DNA from: Melieria omissa
Taxonomy: Eukaryota; Arthropoda; Insecta; Diptera; Ulidiidae
Assembly (NCBI GenBank): GCA_963971225.1
Contig: OZ020269.1
Coordinates: forward strand, 96,165,540-96,229,539
Direction of reading: 5' to 3'
DNA: 64,000 nt
The notes under the pieces are model-generated. The model made no database searches and was not told the DNA's origin. It saw only the letters and a program-made list of their open reading frames with translations. The translations under genes were made by a program, and so were the position numbers. How positions within the stretch are numbered: position 1 is the first letter of the stretch; each line of letters opens with the position of its first letter. Positions 45,691-56,649 of the stretch are shown here, piece after piece.

Positions 45691-45965
45691 TTGTTTTTCA
45701 AGCTACGCTTGCTTGGCCATGTCTCCCTTTTGGACGGTGAAACCGTCAAAAAAGATGTTCGACTCGATAGTTGAAGGCCGGTGACGAAGAGGGAGACTGA
45801 GCCTCTGGTGGAAGGACCATGTTGAAGATGCCCTAACATCTCTTGGTATGAGTAACTGGAGCAGACTCACCCAAAGCAGAGACGCCCGGAGAGAACTAAG
45901 ACGGTTCTCGGTACCGTAACCCGGTACGGGGTTTTTATGGCGAGTTAAGTAAGTAAGTATTCTTG
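45690..45965 (+). mobile_element. RTE-like retrotransposon 3' end
   Basis: The plus strand contains LGHVSLLDGETVKK, then an RR(R)GRPSLWWKDHVED-like block after a frameshift. LTSLGMSNWSRLTQSRDARREL follows, and then a stop. This is the C-terminal ..GHV.RM...R.GRP..RW.D.V..DL..LG...W...A.DR..WR.. pattern of RTE/CR1-type elements. It ends GGTACGGGGTTTTTATGG and an (AAGT)n tail. Confidence 0.8.
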
Positions 45966-46129
45966 TAAGCTAAAATTGTAGCATACACTTAGGATAACTT
46001 AAAGAAAGGAACATGGAATTTCGAAAAAATTCAAAATTGTTGTTGTTTTCATAAAAATGCCAATTTATTTTGTTTTTAAGTAATCTGTGACGTTGAAGTA
46101 ACTGGTGGATTTGAACGGGTAGCCAGCAG

Positions 46130-46420
46130 CCTTTATACCGCTGGAATCAGCTGTGGTAAAATCGAAGATAGTCCTGAGTTTCCGTACCTTATTTCAAGGC
46201 ATAAGGCACAACCGGGTCACTCTCTGCCTGGTTTCGGGCAACTCAGGAGCGGAGAGTAGCGAATCAATGTACGTGATGACAAGAAAGACCGTCGCCTTAC
46301 CCATTACCGAGATGGATAACTCTGTGCTTGCTGCGAAATCTGCCTTGTGTATGAATATTGACAGTATATGGATATGGATAGGTTGAACAACAAAGATATT
46401 GACTACGTGTGGTATAGCAG
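46130..46420 (+). pseudogene. I-like retrotransposon RNase H remnant
   Basis: The frame 46153-46386 reads GIRHNRVTLCLVSGNSGAES, a degraded form of the RNase H block NRVTLCWVPGHSGIEGNE. Sequence resembling an ELA..G stretch follows. Catalytic residues are lost. Confidence 0.6.
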
Positions 46421-46590
46421 AACCAATTGCGGAACCTGTCGGGCACTATGACTCATTTATCCTTGAATCAATCGTCATTCCTACTGTCCTTGCGTCGATT
46501 TTTCATTCGGCAATTCCTAGCAGTAATCAACGGACACCCTCTATTCGATCTATGACTATCAAATGGCGCCTCTTGTCCAGCGATATCTAC

Positions 46591-47815
46591 CCGGCTAAGA
46601 AGAGGTAGAAAGAACACTTTCTGTGCCACTTTCCGGCTCAGTAGGTACTCCGACTCCGTTGTGGAGACGAAGACGAGGTAGAAAGGACACCTTCTGTGCT
46701 ATTTCTCAGCTCACTAGGAACTCCGACTACGCTGTGGAGATGAAGACGAGGTAAAAAGGGCACTTTCTACGCCATTGTCCAGCTCAGTAGGAACTCCGAC
46801 TCTACTGTGGAGATAAATACGAGGTAGAAAGGACACTTTCTGTGCCACTGTTCGGCTCAGAAGGAAGGCCAACTTCGCTGTGGAGAAGAAGATGCGGGAG
46901 AAAGGACACTTTCTGTGCTATTGTCCGGCTCAGCAGGAACGCCGACTCCGCTGTGGAGACGAAGAAGAGATAGAAAGAACACTTTCTGTGCTATTTCTCA
47001 GCTCAGTAGGAACTCCGACTCCACTGTGGAGACAAATACGAGGTAGAAAGGACACTTTCTGTGCCAGTGTCCGGTTCAGAAGGAACGCCAACTCCGCTGA
47101 CACTTTCTGTGCCACTTTCCGGCTCAGTAGGTACTCCGACTCCGTTGTGGAGAGGAAGACGCGGTAGAAAGGACACCTTCTGTGCTATTTCTCAGCTCAG
47201 TAGGAACTCCGACTCCACTGTGGAGACAAATTCTAGGTAGAAAGGACACTTTCTGTGCCACTGTTCGGCTCAGAAGGAACGCCAACTCCGCCGTGAAGAA
47301 GAAGACGCGGTAGAAAGGACACTTTCTGTGTCACTTTCCGGCTCAGTAGGTACTCTGACTCCGTTGTGGAGACGAAGACGAGGTAGAAAGGACACCTTCT
47401 GTGCTATTTCTCAGCTCAGTAGGAACTCCAACTCCGATGTGGAGACGAAGACGAGGTAGAAAGAACACTTTATGTGTTTCTGCCCGGCTCAGCAGGAACA
47501 CCGACTCTGCTGCAGAGACGAAGAAGAGGTTGAAAGGACACTTCCTGTGCCACTGCCTGGCTCAGAAGGAACATCGACTCCGCTGTGGAGGCGAAGAAGA
47601 GGTAGAAAGAACACTTTATGTGCTACTGCCCGGCTCAGTAGGAATTCCAACTCCGCTGTGGAGACGAAGACAAGGTAGAAAGGACACTTTCTGTACTACT
47701 GTCCGGCTCAGCACGAGAACTCTGCTGTGGAGAAGAAGACGAGGTAGAAAGAACAGTGCCACTACGCAGCTCAGCAGAAACGCCAATTCTGTACCCTTCG
47801 GTCAAGATTACTGAG
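46591..47815. repeat. 73-bp minisatellite, about 16 copies
   Basis: The unit AGGTAGAAAGGACACTTTCTGTGC...CCGGCTCAG(T/C)AGGAACTCCGACTCCGCTGTGGAGACGAAGACG repeats with the anchor AGGTA at 46603, 46676, 46749 and 46822, exactly 73 bp apart. Later units include small deletions. Because 73 is not a multiple of three, each frame cycles through all three translations. ORFs of 60-137 codons therefore remain open but have no independent support as genes. Confidence 0.92.
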
Positions 47816-48480
47816 GGACCTGGCTATCTAAGAAAAAGCGAAATCTAGCATCTTCTATCCTTTATTAAGAGGTCAAACTAGTTTGCCCTGGAATGAGACT
47901 GTTGGTTAGTTCCTGAGGACAATAAGAATTCATTCCTTCTTATTTTCCTCAGGGGCTCACAGTGAACGCCTTTTTAGTCTCCGAGTAGAAGTGCTGTCTG
48001 CGCTGCTCACATCCCTTCCTACCTACTTCAATGTTCTCACAGCTTAGGTTAGTGAATAGTATTGTAACTTTAGTACCTTATTTCATAACTAAAAACCTTC
48101 CCCTATTCAAAATCTCGTACTTTGCCAATTTGATGCCACTGTGCCGCTCGTGCCCTCAATTGCTATTGCACAGTGCCCGTGACGTCATTTCTAACACACA
48201 TATCTGTAGCGCATGAACAAAAACAATTGACCACACTTCGGCAAGCTAACAGCCGAGAGCCACACCAGCTGTGGCTGCAACACTAGCCGCCCGAAAGTAT
48301 GCCACAGTATCGCAGTTACAGCAACAGTTTGACATTTAATGCCATCGGCTTGTTAGTCGGATTTTAATGAGCACAACTGCGACGACAGCTCCGGTTACTC
48401 CCGCGAGCAGTCGAGTTCGCGTCTCCAGTTGGATTTCGTCGCCAGCTGTGTGCGTGCGGCCGCATGCACAAGGCGGCGAG
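47816..48480. other. Upstream region of the second gene
   Basis: Mixed sequence that becomes GC-richer towards 48480 (GCGGCCGCATGC, GGCGGCGAGAGC). No coding exon was recognised. It is probably promoter-proximal DNA for the transcript starting near 48525. Confidence 0.4.
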
Positions 48481-48491
48481 AGCACATTGCA

Positions 48492-48528
48492 TATAAATAG
48501 GCGCCTGTGCTGGTGACATTAGTCAGTA
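48492..48528 (+). promoter_or_regulatory. Core promoter: TATA box plus initiator
   Basis: TATAAATA (48492-48499) is followed by TCAGTA (48523-48528), a near-consensus arthropod initiator. The predicted start A is at 48525, 33 bases downstream of the TATA start. There is no obvious DPE at +28. The pairing of both motifs at normal spacing makes this the best promoter in the window. Confidence 0.75.
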
Positions 48529-48923
48529 CGACTGCAGCCAACGCAACGCATCGAACGCGTTCGCAACGAAACGTTAACGAAAACTAGTGAAAACTGCTAA
48601 ACTTGTAGTGCGCGCGCCTTTTTATTTGGTTTCTAAACAAATTTAATACTTCCACTAACGCATACTTTTCGGCGTCGAGCGTTTATATTGAGTTTTGTGT
48701 GCATTGCTTCTCTCGGGCCAATTTTCCGCTAACAGTGTATTTCTACGAAATCATTACACTAAACGCGTTTAAATTTTGTGTTAATAGTGGTGCAACGATC
48801 AAGTGCAACGCACACACACACACACACACGCGCGCACACAGGCGGACACGTACACACACACCGAGGAAAGTGCAACTTCGACTGCAGCCAACCAACCAAC
48901 AGCAACAAGGAGTCGGAGCGACA
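48525..48923 (+). other. 5'UTR of the second gene
   Basis: Leader of about 399 nt with a (CA)n/(CG)n tract (48809-48840) and CAACCAACCAACAGCAACAAGG before the start codon. Confidence 0.55.
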
Positions 48924-49019
48924 ATGCAGACAATGCGTTCCAGCACGCTGGCCGTCCAGTGCCGGGCGCCACTGGCCATGCTGCGCCTGTGGCTGTTGCT
49001 CTGCATGCTGCTGAGTGCA
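48924..49019 (+). CDS. First coding exon of a secreted or membrane protein (partial)
   Basis: ATG at 48924 in a good fly context (GCGACAATG) opens exactly 32 codons that end at a phase-0 donor, GTGCA|GTAAGTGAA (49019/49020). The peptide starts MQTMRSSTLAVQCRAPLAM and continues with the hydrophobic core LRLWLLLCMLLSA, a classic signal peptide ending near the exon boundary. A second in-frame ATG lies at 48933. Reading through the donor gives only about 16 more codons before a stop. The remaining exons were not found within the 15 kb downstream, implying a long first intron. I cannot name the gene. Many fly neural surface and secreted proteins have this structure. Confidence 0.6.
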
Positions 49020-49917
49020 GTAAGTGAATTACGACTTGGCCGCGGCCCTCCCCTCCCATCTCATGATTAACTAACCCATTCGCCGGGCGGGACGTGCAAT
49101 TTATGCGCCATTCGACCGCGAACAATGGCACAAGCGGCGCTGGCTGCCGCTGGCATATTTGCACTTTTTATTAAAGAGGAATTGTGGCAAAATTGGTTTA
49201 TGGCAGAGACTGTCGATGTGGCCGGCGCCGCTTTGCCAGCTGCAAAATTCATTTATGGCGATTATTATAAGCGGCTTTCAGTGTTCGGTGTAGAAATTGC
49301 AACACTTTGAGCGGATTTAGTAGACTTCATTATGTGTTTGCCTAATTCCGGCTTTTTTCCCGGTGCTAAAATTGTGCTCCATAAAAGCATTTTACGATGG
49401 CATACAAAATATTACAAGCTGCGCATAATCAATTTAGAAGGATTTAGCTGCAGGCGCTTGTCGCAGGCACTTGACTGAATGTTTACGGTGTTCTTTGGGG
49501 AAGAAGACCGATACGAGACAGGTAAAACTATGGTCTGAGGTCAGCTGACCTGAAAGCGCTTGAATGCTTAGCATTTAATAGCCACACTATAAGTTTTTAT
49601 GTGAAGGATTAAATGAAGCAATTAAAAATGCTTGGGTCGTCCTTGAACGATTTGTTTACGTTCTGCACTAAAGTGCTTTGTTTTTTCAAAAACTTTTAAT
49701 ATTTAATGTTTCATTCATGAGTGGCGAAAATGTTCTAAAGGTGCCTTAGTAGGATTCGTTTTACTAAAACTACATTCTGTTTCTGCTGAAGAGTTGATCA
49801 ACTATTTAGTGAGTCCTCCAGTCCAATCAGTGTTGCCAACTTTTCATTTTCAGAAAGCAGAAAGCGTTTTTTGACTCAAAAAACACTGAAAAGCAGAAAC
49901 CCATCCATAATTTCGTG
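49020..49917 (+). other. Start of a long intron, no feature recognised
   Basis: Follows the splice donor at 49020. It contains GC-richer sequence to about 49300, then ordinary AT-rich DNA. An ORF at 49125-49310 is a shadow without support. Confidence 0.45.
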
Positions 49918-50885
49918 TAATACACTGTGCAACAAAAATAAAAAAACTTTCAAACTGGAAAGAATCCATATGGGCGTGAAACTAGAAACCAAATACAGTA
50001 ATACTGCGTACCCATTTTTCATTTTTACATAATTTTTCCTATTAAAAGTACTTCAATAATTTGAGTGGGTGCGGTTAAATGACGTCTCATCGAGGTCAAA
50101 GTTCACAAAAAAGCTGGGAAATTCGACAAATTGCTCCACAGGTGGTCAGAAGTTGCTCTTAGAGGGTTAAAATCTATGACCGACCCCTCTACTTTTCTTT
50201 ACTGAATATTTCTTTCAAACATACTCATCCCCTATCTCCAACCCTTAATGGGGCTCCCATACAAAATAGTCATTTTTATATAATAGGCTCCCATTGCTCC
50301 CAGGTTGCCCCCAGATGTATTAAATGTATGACCGACACCCATTTATTTTCTCTTCCGAGTGTTTCTTCCAAACATACCTACCCGCTAACTCCAAGTCTTA
50401 AGGGGGTTGCCATACAAAATTGGCCATTTTCTATGCCATTGGCTCCCCACTTGTAAATGTTAGTAGTTAAGTAAGCGAGTCATATCTCGGGAACTACATT
50501 ACCGATTTGAATGATTTATTCAGCAATCGGCAACATTATTTAGTACAAAAAATACAAAATTAATTAACGTTCAGAATTTCACCACCAGATGGCGTCTCCC
50601 ATACAATCGGAGTTGTGAGGTGGTCAACTTTTGGGTTTCTACAAAGCAAAAATCAAAATGTACTGTCGAGAACCCATTATTAAGAATCTCCATACAGCAC
50701 TAAATCTACGCTTTCGATCACTTTTCAAAATTTCATTATTCTCGCTTCTTTGTTTTTGTATCTGTTTATTATTTAAAATACTGATACTCAAATAAATTAG
50801 AATTTTTTTACTTCATTTGAATTGCAGCTTCCACCTTTTTCTTAATAATTTTCGAACCAATAAAGTTAGACAGTTAGAGTTACTT
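49918..50885 (+). repeat. Interspersed repeat, about 1 kb, copy A
   Basis: It begins near TACACTGTGCAACAAAAAT and continues TATGGGCGTGAAACTAGA. Both match, in reverse complement, sequence at 55805-55925 (ATTTTTGTTGCACGGTGTAAT; TCTAGTTTCACGCCCATA). The right part (TTTATTTGAGTATCAGTA on the other strand, with CGAGAATAATGAAATTTTGA) matches 55500-55555. These are two copies of one unclassified family in opposite orientation. Confidence 0.7.
50168..50455. repeat. Tandem duplication, about 155 bp x 2
   Basis: TATGACCGACCCCT...TTTCTTTCAAACATACTCATCCCC...CTCCCATACAAAATAG and TATGACCGACACCC...TTTCTTCCAAACATACCTACCCGC...TGCCATACAAAATTGG are consecutive diverged copies inside copy A of the interspersed repeat. 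Confidence 0.75.
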
Positions 50886-51005
50886 ACAGTTATTAAAAAA
50901 AACGTAAACTTTTTTAAACGAAAATTAATTTTGGTGCCTTTTCCGCGTTTTCATTTTCAAAAAGCACTAAATTTAATGTGAAAGTTTCATAGTGAAATGC
51001 ATTAA

Positions 51006-51524
51006 CCCTTTCGCTACAGGTTTTTACTGGAGAAAGTTAAAATTTTAAATTTTACGTCTTAGGCTTCTATATATTCTATATATAAGCAACATTCCATAAA
51101 ATTTTTTTTTATTTTTATACTCGGACCCTTTTAGAGCGTTTTTCTAAGAGAGAAACCACATCGTTGTGGCTGTAATAATTACTTAAACATACAAATTTTT
51201 ACGCATAACGAAAATTTGAATATTTCTTCATTTACTTTAGCCAAAATAAGAAGTAGAGAAGTAACTAAATTGAAAGAAAACGTCAAATTAAAAAATTATC
51301 TAAAGTTTTCTGCTTCTTCTTCCTTTGCTAGGTCAAGATATACCATTAAAAAAACGTGTATACTTCTCTTCTTTAAACTTAAATATTCAGTTTATCAATT
51401 TCGTATTTTTCCTACAACTTGAAACTATTCTAAGGACCAACAAAAGAATGTATTTTTGCAACCATAGAGGATGCAGACGTCCACAAAGTAGCATGTGCCA
51501 TATGGCAACAAAATAGCGAAAGGG
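51006..51524. mobile_element. TTAA-flanked MITE (piggyBac-like), 519 bp
   Basis: The inverted ends CCCTTTCGCTA (51006) and TAGCGAAAGGG (to 51524) are bounded by TTAA (51002-51005 and 51525-51528). CCCTTT ends plus TTAA fit the piggyBac superfamily. ORFs of 60-68 codons are inside; one (51325-51516) is basic with several Cys and His near its end, but I cannot confirm a transposase fragment. Confidence 0.82.
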
Positions 51525-51529
51525 TTAAG

Positions 51530-52160
51530 TAGGCAACAGTGCCCTCTATGTCTTCACTTTGGGTTATAAGACGTTTCTTTTATTTCCTACGTTACTTAGT
51601 CAATACAAAAAATAATAAATATGGTCCAATCGTTACGGTTTCTCCTTCATAGATTCTCGTGTTCGGGTATTGGGTTCTTCCTTATAGGTTTTCTATGATT
51701 TAAAATTACCTTGTTAAGCAGTGGCTGCCCCAAAGACCCTTTCGAGACAACTGGAATAATATGTCTCAGCAAGTTTTTAATGCGCCTCAAAACAATTATT
51801 CAAATCTTAAGACCCAAGCAAAATATTTTTTTGAGTTCGTTGTGCCCGCATAAAAGAAAGATTTCAGAGCTCTTGAGCTTCTTCCCAACCTTCATACCAT
51901 GAGAATATTTCTGCTGAGAGTATTTTGTACTTCAAAATTCAACTTCAAATTTCGAAAGGATTAAGTCATAAAGGCCCCTTTTGGTACCAAAATCAAATGA
52001 GCTGAAGTTGCCTCAAATAAGCCACTGTCCCAGAGGAAGATGGGAATTTGTAGGCTCTCCCATCTTTCACAACTTAAATAACCTCAGTTAAGTTAACATC
52101 AAAGACTTGCTGGGGTTTATCCACAATTAAAATTGGATTGTATAGGTGCTCGGACTTGCA
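51530..52160. other. Intergenic or intronic DNA, no gene recognised
   Basis: AT-rich sequence with no splice-site pair around a convincing exon. Confidence 0.5.
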
Positions 52161-52164
52161 GTAA

Positions 52165-52544
52165 AGGCTTGATTACATGTAACGAGTAGAGTGACGAGAC
52201 AGCAACTCGAACGAGTACTCGTTTCGTCTAAACAGTAAGGCGAGTTGTTGATTGAGTCAGTGAGTGAGAGTCACTAGAATCACATTTTGTTTACTAGGCC
52301 GAGTACTACTTTACCGTTTTATTTTTCTTCTTTTCGCAGCGATTCGCAGAATCATCAATCATCAATTGGTTGAGTTTAATTGCGCGAGTTGCTTAGTCCA
52401 TTTTGTGCATTGTAAAACCGAACTGACTCGAAATGTGTCAAAATACGTTTGAACAACTCGTCGCTTTTGCTCGCCATCCCAATTCTCTCGGCCTAGTATA
52501 ATTTTAATGTCTCGTTACTCTACTCGTTACATGTAATCAAGCTT
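52165..52544. mobile_element. TAA-flanked MITE (PIF/Harbinger-like), copy 2, 380 bp
   Basis: The same family as 6498-6940. The ends AGGCTTGATTACATGTAACG and the complement of AAGCTTGATTACATGTAACG are flanked by TAA at 52162-52164 and 52545-52547. It shares interior motifs with copy 1 but lacks part of the middle, including one CGCTCGTCACATGCGG repeat pair. Non-coding. Confidence 0.82.
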
Positions 52545-52591
52545 TAAGACAGATTCCTTTCTCCTTGTAGGTGCAATATTTGGTCTCATGC

Positions 52592-52615
52592 CCAGACAGC
52601 AATTTTAACCTAACC
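52592..52615 (+). repeat. Short (CCTAA)n-type tail
   Basis: TAACCTAACCTGACCTAATCC is the + strand version of the 3' terminus of the I-like elements at 26798, 37472 and 61453. It is probably a last relic of another copy. Confidence 0.4.
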
Positions 52616-52645
52616 TGACCTAATCCAATCTATGTTCGCTCACTC

Positions 52646-52920
52646 ATTGAATCAATTTGAGCTGCTCATGAAGCCTAGAAGACTGTGAATAGTCCAATTG
52701 ACTTGATCGTCAAGATTGTCGAAGAAGAAGTTACCCAAATGAGTCTTCCTTTTTCTAGATAATGTGAGACAAGTGCATAGAAAATTGAATCAATTTGAGC
52801 TCCTCATGAAGCCTAGAAGACTGGGAATAGTCGTATTGACTTGATCGTCAAGATTGTCGAAGAAGAAGTTACCCAGCTAAGTCTTCCTTTTTCTAGATAA
52901 TGCAAGACAAGTGCATTCAT
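52646..52920. repeat. Recent tandem duplication, 138 bp x 2
   Basis: Units begin ATTGAATCAATTTGAGCTSC at 52646 and 52784 and are nearly identical through TCTAGATAATG-GAGACAAGTGCAT. The second ends in (ATTC)n. The low divergence makes it one of the youngest repeats in the window. Confidence 0.9.
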
Positions 52921-52924
52921 TCAT

Positions 52925-53640
52925 TCATTCATTTTCATGCTCTTCCTCCATACAGCTTTGACTGATGTTATAAGAAAGTAAACCCAAACTTTTTGTGTGG
53001 GTGCCAATTACAAAGTGACCCTTAAGAGCCCTAGTTATGATTCTCATCTCTCATCTTTTTCATCTAGTTATGAAAAAATTCTGAAAATGAAAAAATCTCT
53101 TAAATGTGCATATTTTGGTTAGACTTGAAGATCGAGTTGACTAATCTCAGACATTGCCACCTAAATAATTTCATTAATATTGATTTCAAAGCATAACTTT
53201 GACAAATTTTTTGCCTTTGCTGTGATTTCCATTGCATAACTTGCATACGAAAACTGATAGGCAGATATGCAGATATTTTGTTCAGCCTTTTATGACCCAA
53301 AATTCATTCCCTCCCACTGTCTTCTTAAGCACAGACGCCCAGAGCTGGTCGAGCTGTCAACTCAATTTCAATTACTCAGCCTTCGCATAGTCTATTCATA
53401 GCTCTTACTTAATACTTATACAAGTACAAATCAAAGTGACCACATCTGCAGCGTTCATTCCATTCGAACAATTGCAAACAAAAATTACTCATACGCCCCG
53501 TGCTACGTCTTTGTGTCATCGTTAATGCCCAGCAGCAACTCGTACAAACAGCATTGGGCAAAAATATGATTGATATTGCGCAATGTAGGGAATCTGCATA
53601 TTTATGACCAAACAAACATGTAACTGTGGCAAAACCTCAT
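52925..53640. other. Intergenic or intronic DNA, no gene recognised
   Basis: Starts with the (ATTC)n run; otherwise ordinary AT-rich sequence. Confidence 0.5.
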
Positions 53641-54580
53641 TTACCCCCCCCGCGGCATTGCGAACCCCACGCATTTCGCACAAGTGCAACGCAATTTTTC
53701 AAATAAATACTTACTTGCGCATAAATGTTGAAACACCGAAGCGGAAATGATGAATCTCGATTGCTGTGCAAAGGACACAGGAAAAATTACAAAATTAAAC
53801 AACAACAAAAACAATTATGAAAAAAAAAAACAGGCAGACAATTAAACTAGTAGCCAACATCAAACTCGAAGTGAAGTGCTGCACGCTCGTTGTTGTTGTT
53901 GTTGTGTATAAATTTCACAACGCCAACAAATAAATTTGCTGTCAGTGAAAAGACAAAGTGCGCTGAGCGACCAACGCAATTATACGCCCGCAGCATGTTT
54001 GGATTTTTTTTGTTACTTCTTTATAAAATGCCGCAGAGCAAATTTTTGCACTAAAACAGTGAAAAAGAATAAATGAGAGTAAGAGTGGAAAAGTGGAAAA
54101 GTGTAAAAGAGAGAATTACAAAAAAGCAACGGCGGTCGGGAACTTTTGAATTTATTCAAATTGCGTCGACCTCACACAAAGTGGCCGTGTCCGGCTGGTT
54201 GGCCAATGCTTGGTGCCGGAATTTCTGCAGCATAGCTGACGTTAATTTAAATTCCACGACATGCGTAGCGGCCACTGTGCGCTCGCTCCAATTGAGCGTT
54301 TATTCGCAGCTTATAGTGGACGATTTCACAACATTTCCGCACTTTGCGCATTATTCGGGCATTAGTGGCTCGTCGGACGACGAGTGTATAATTGTTGGCT
54401 ATTAATTGAATTGTTTGTAGATTGTTGCTTCGTAGTGGGAACTGATTGGCTCCTGTTGATTGTGACGTCAACGAGACCATTTTTGCTTGTGATTGTAATA
54501 TGTAAATTTTTGCATCTGATGTGGCAGACGTGGACTCGAAAGTGCAGATTAGAAGCGCTTTTAAATAGCAAATAGCTGAA
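53640..54580. other. Less AT-rich island with a possible weak promoter
   Basis: GTTGTTGTTGTTG is followed by TATAAA at 53907-53912 and TCAGTG at 53942-53947, a spacing slightly longer than usual. A donor-like GA|GTAAGAG occurs near 54078. This could be a non-coding first exon, but it could equally be chance. The 110-codon frame at 54073-54405 shows no family resemblance. Confidence 0.25.
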
Positions 54581-55040
54581 TAAGCAATGAGAATTTTATT
54601 GATGCCTTTTTACGCATTTCATGGTGAGCAATTTTATGGAATGAAAATGTGAAAAAAAAAAAATGTACAATTATTATTTAGTCAATAGTAGCCGCAGATT
54701 TTGCAGTGTCACGCACAAAATAGAAAATGTAATAGACTCATTTGCATAATTCAATTCATGGGAATTTTAGGTAATTACTACTAAGATTCTATTTGAATAT
54801 GAAAGAAGACTAAACTTCCTTTAACTAAACTTTCTATTTTGAACTTTCAGGCACAAAATAAAATAAATTTTAGATTTTTTAGATAATTTTAGACAAAATA
54901 AAATAAATTTTAGATGTATGAATCTACAAGCTGAGATCCAGAACATGTATTTTTTCCATACCTGACATATTTTGGTACTGACGATTCAAAACAGGAAATT
55001 TAGTTAAAAGAAGACAATTTTTCCGTTTAATTTGATACCC
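54580..55040. other. AT-rich DNA, no gene recognised
   Basis: Contains a small duplication (AAAATAAAATAAATTTTAGAT twice, 54855-54915). Confidence 0.5.
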
Positions 55041-55114
55041 ATATCTTCATGATTGCAGAGCCCTAAATATTAAATAAAAATTTGAAATATGTATGTCCTT
55101 GAAATTTTAAATTC

Positions 55115-55930
55115 CTTTAAAACCAAGTTTGGGTCAGAAATTGAAAAACTGACCTCTAGTTTCAGACCTATAAGGACATTTGCATAGGTCTCGGCAAAAA
55201 TGCTTTTTTTTGTCGCACCATATAACACCGTGCGACAGCATTTTTCACACCAAGAAAAATCCATGTGTGCGTAAAAAAATATAAAAAATACTTTACCTTG
55301 TTAGAATGTGGCGATATGTATATCAAATAAAACTATTTATTTGTAAAAAAAGGATTTGAAAAAGGTCCTTTAAAAATTTTAATCCTTTAAATCCTTGAAA
55401 ATTTATATAGAATTTTCTTGAAAAGTAACAATGGCAAAACCCAAAATCTCAAACTTTATTGGTTCGAAAGACGGAAAGCTGCATTTCGAATGAAGTACAA
55501 AAATTCGAATTTATTTGAGTATCAGTAAAAATCGAGAATAATGAAATTTTGACACGTGATCAAGGAAATTTTGGGTTTTAACATACTTACTTTTCAAGAA
55601 AATTCTATATAAATTTTCAAGAATATAAAGGATTACAATTTTCGAAGGACTTTTTTCATATCCTTTTTTACAAATAGATAAAAAAATGAATTTTATTTGA
55701 ATTTCTGAGCCTTTCCTCTTTCAACGAGGTTAAATATTTTTTATATTTTTTTGATTTTTTATCCCTTTCGAAATTTGTAAGTCCTTTTAATAGGACAAAG
55801 GATGTAAGAATGAAAAACTGAGTAAACAGTATTACTATGTTTGGTCTCTAGTTTCACGCCCATATAATTTTTTTCCGATGTGAACATTTTTTTTAAATTT
55901 TTGTTGCACGGTGTAATAAATGTAAAGTTG
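55115..55930. repeat. Foldback repeat complex including repeat copy B
   Basis: Segments 55265-55445 and 55572-55770 are inverted copies (for example TTTATATAGAATTTTCTTGAAAAGTAA against TTACTTTTCAAGAAAATTCTATATAAA). The segment between them (about 55450-55560) and the right flank (55805-55925) match the interspersed repeat at 49918-50885 in reverse. The left flank (CTGACCTCTAGTTTCAGACC, GTCGCACCATATAACACCGTGCG) is a diverged direct copy of the right flank. Confidence 0.75.
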
Positions 55931-56112
55931 GTATTTTTGCTGAGTGCTTCATAACTCTGTCATTTTTCTTTCGATTCTATTGATGTTAGGCTTAACATTT
56001 GGACAAATAATATATCTTTCATCGTAGATTTTTTAGATTTATCTAGAAATTAGATTTATCTATAAGAAAATTATCCGAAAATTTATGATTTTTGAAAAAA
56101 TCATAAAAAATA

Positions 56113-56639
56113 ACAAGGTTCTGACAACGGATTCTGGTAGAGGGTGAAAAATTTTGAAAGTTTACGTCTGAATTTTTTTAGGGGGGTCAAAGTTTTCCCC
56201 TTTTTGCTCAATCTTATGGTGAATCGGCATACGAAAACCATGTAACCTCATATTTTAGGTATATGATGTGTTCAGCAATTTGATGTAAAATACTACGAAG
56301 AAAATTTTTGTGGAACATTTTAACCCTGTAGCTCCTATTTTTATGGGTCAATTTGACCCATTTTTTCTAAAATGCTAAAAATGTCTGTAAAACAGGACTT
56401 TTTAAGGACAAAATTTATGACGAAAATATTCGCCATGAAATTCTACTATAGGTCTCTGAATACATCAAAGCTCAGATATTAACTTGAACGCCAGAATTAA
56501 GCCAAAACTGAAAATGTGCTTAGTGTTTATTTCGTACTTATTCAAAATTGGTACTTTGGTAATTGGTAAACTTTCAAAATAGCGGTACACGTATATATTT
56601 TTTTACCCCCTCTACCAGAATCCGTTACCAGAACCTTGT
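56113..56639. mobile_element. TA-flanked MITE (Tc1/mariner-like), 527 bp
   Basis: The inverted ends are about 50 bases long and diverged: ACAAGGTTCTGACAACGGATTCTGGTAGAGG at left and the complement of ACAAGGTTCTGGTAACGGATTCTGGTAGAGG at right. An inner match GAAAGTTTA/TAAACTTTC follows. TA is present on both sides (56111-56112 and 56640-56641). No transposase coding. GGGTCAATTTGACCC (about 56347) is a perfect internal palindrome. Confidence 0.75.
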
Positions 56640-56649
56640 TATTTTAAAA

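Noticed and set aside
47401..47814. 137-residue Arg-rich protein
   Set aside because: It lies wholly inside the 73-bp minisatellite; frames rotate with each unit and no start context or homology supports it.
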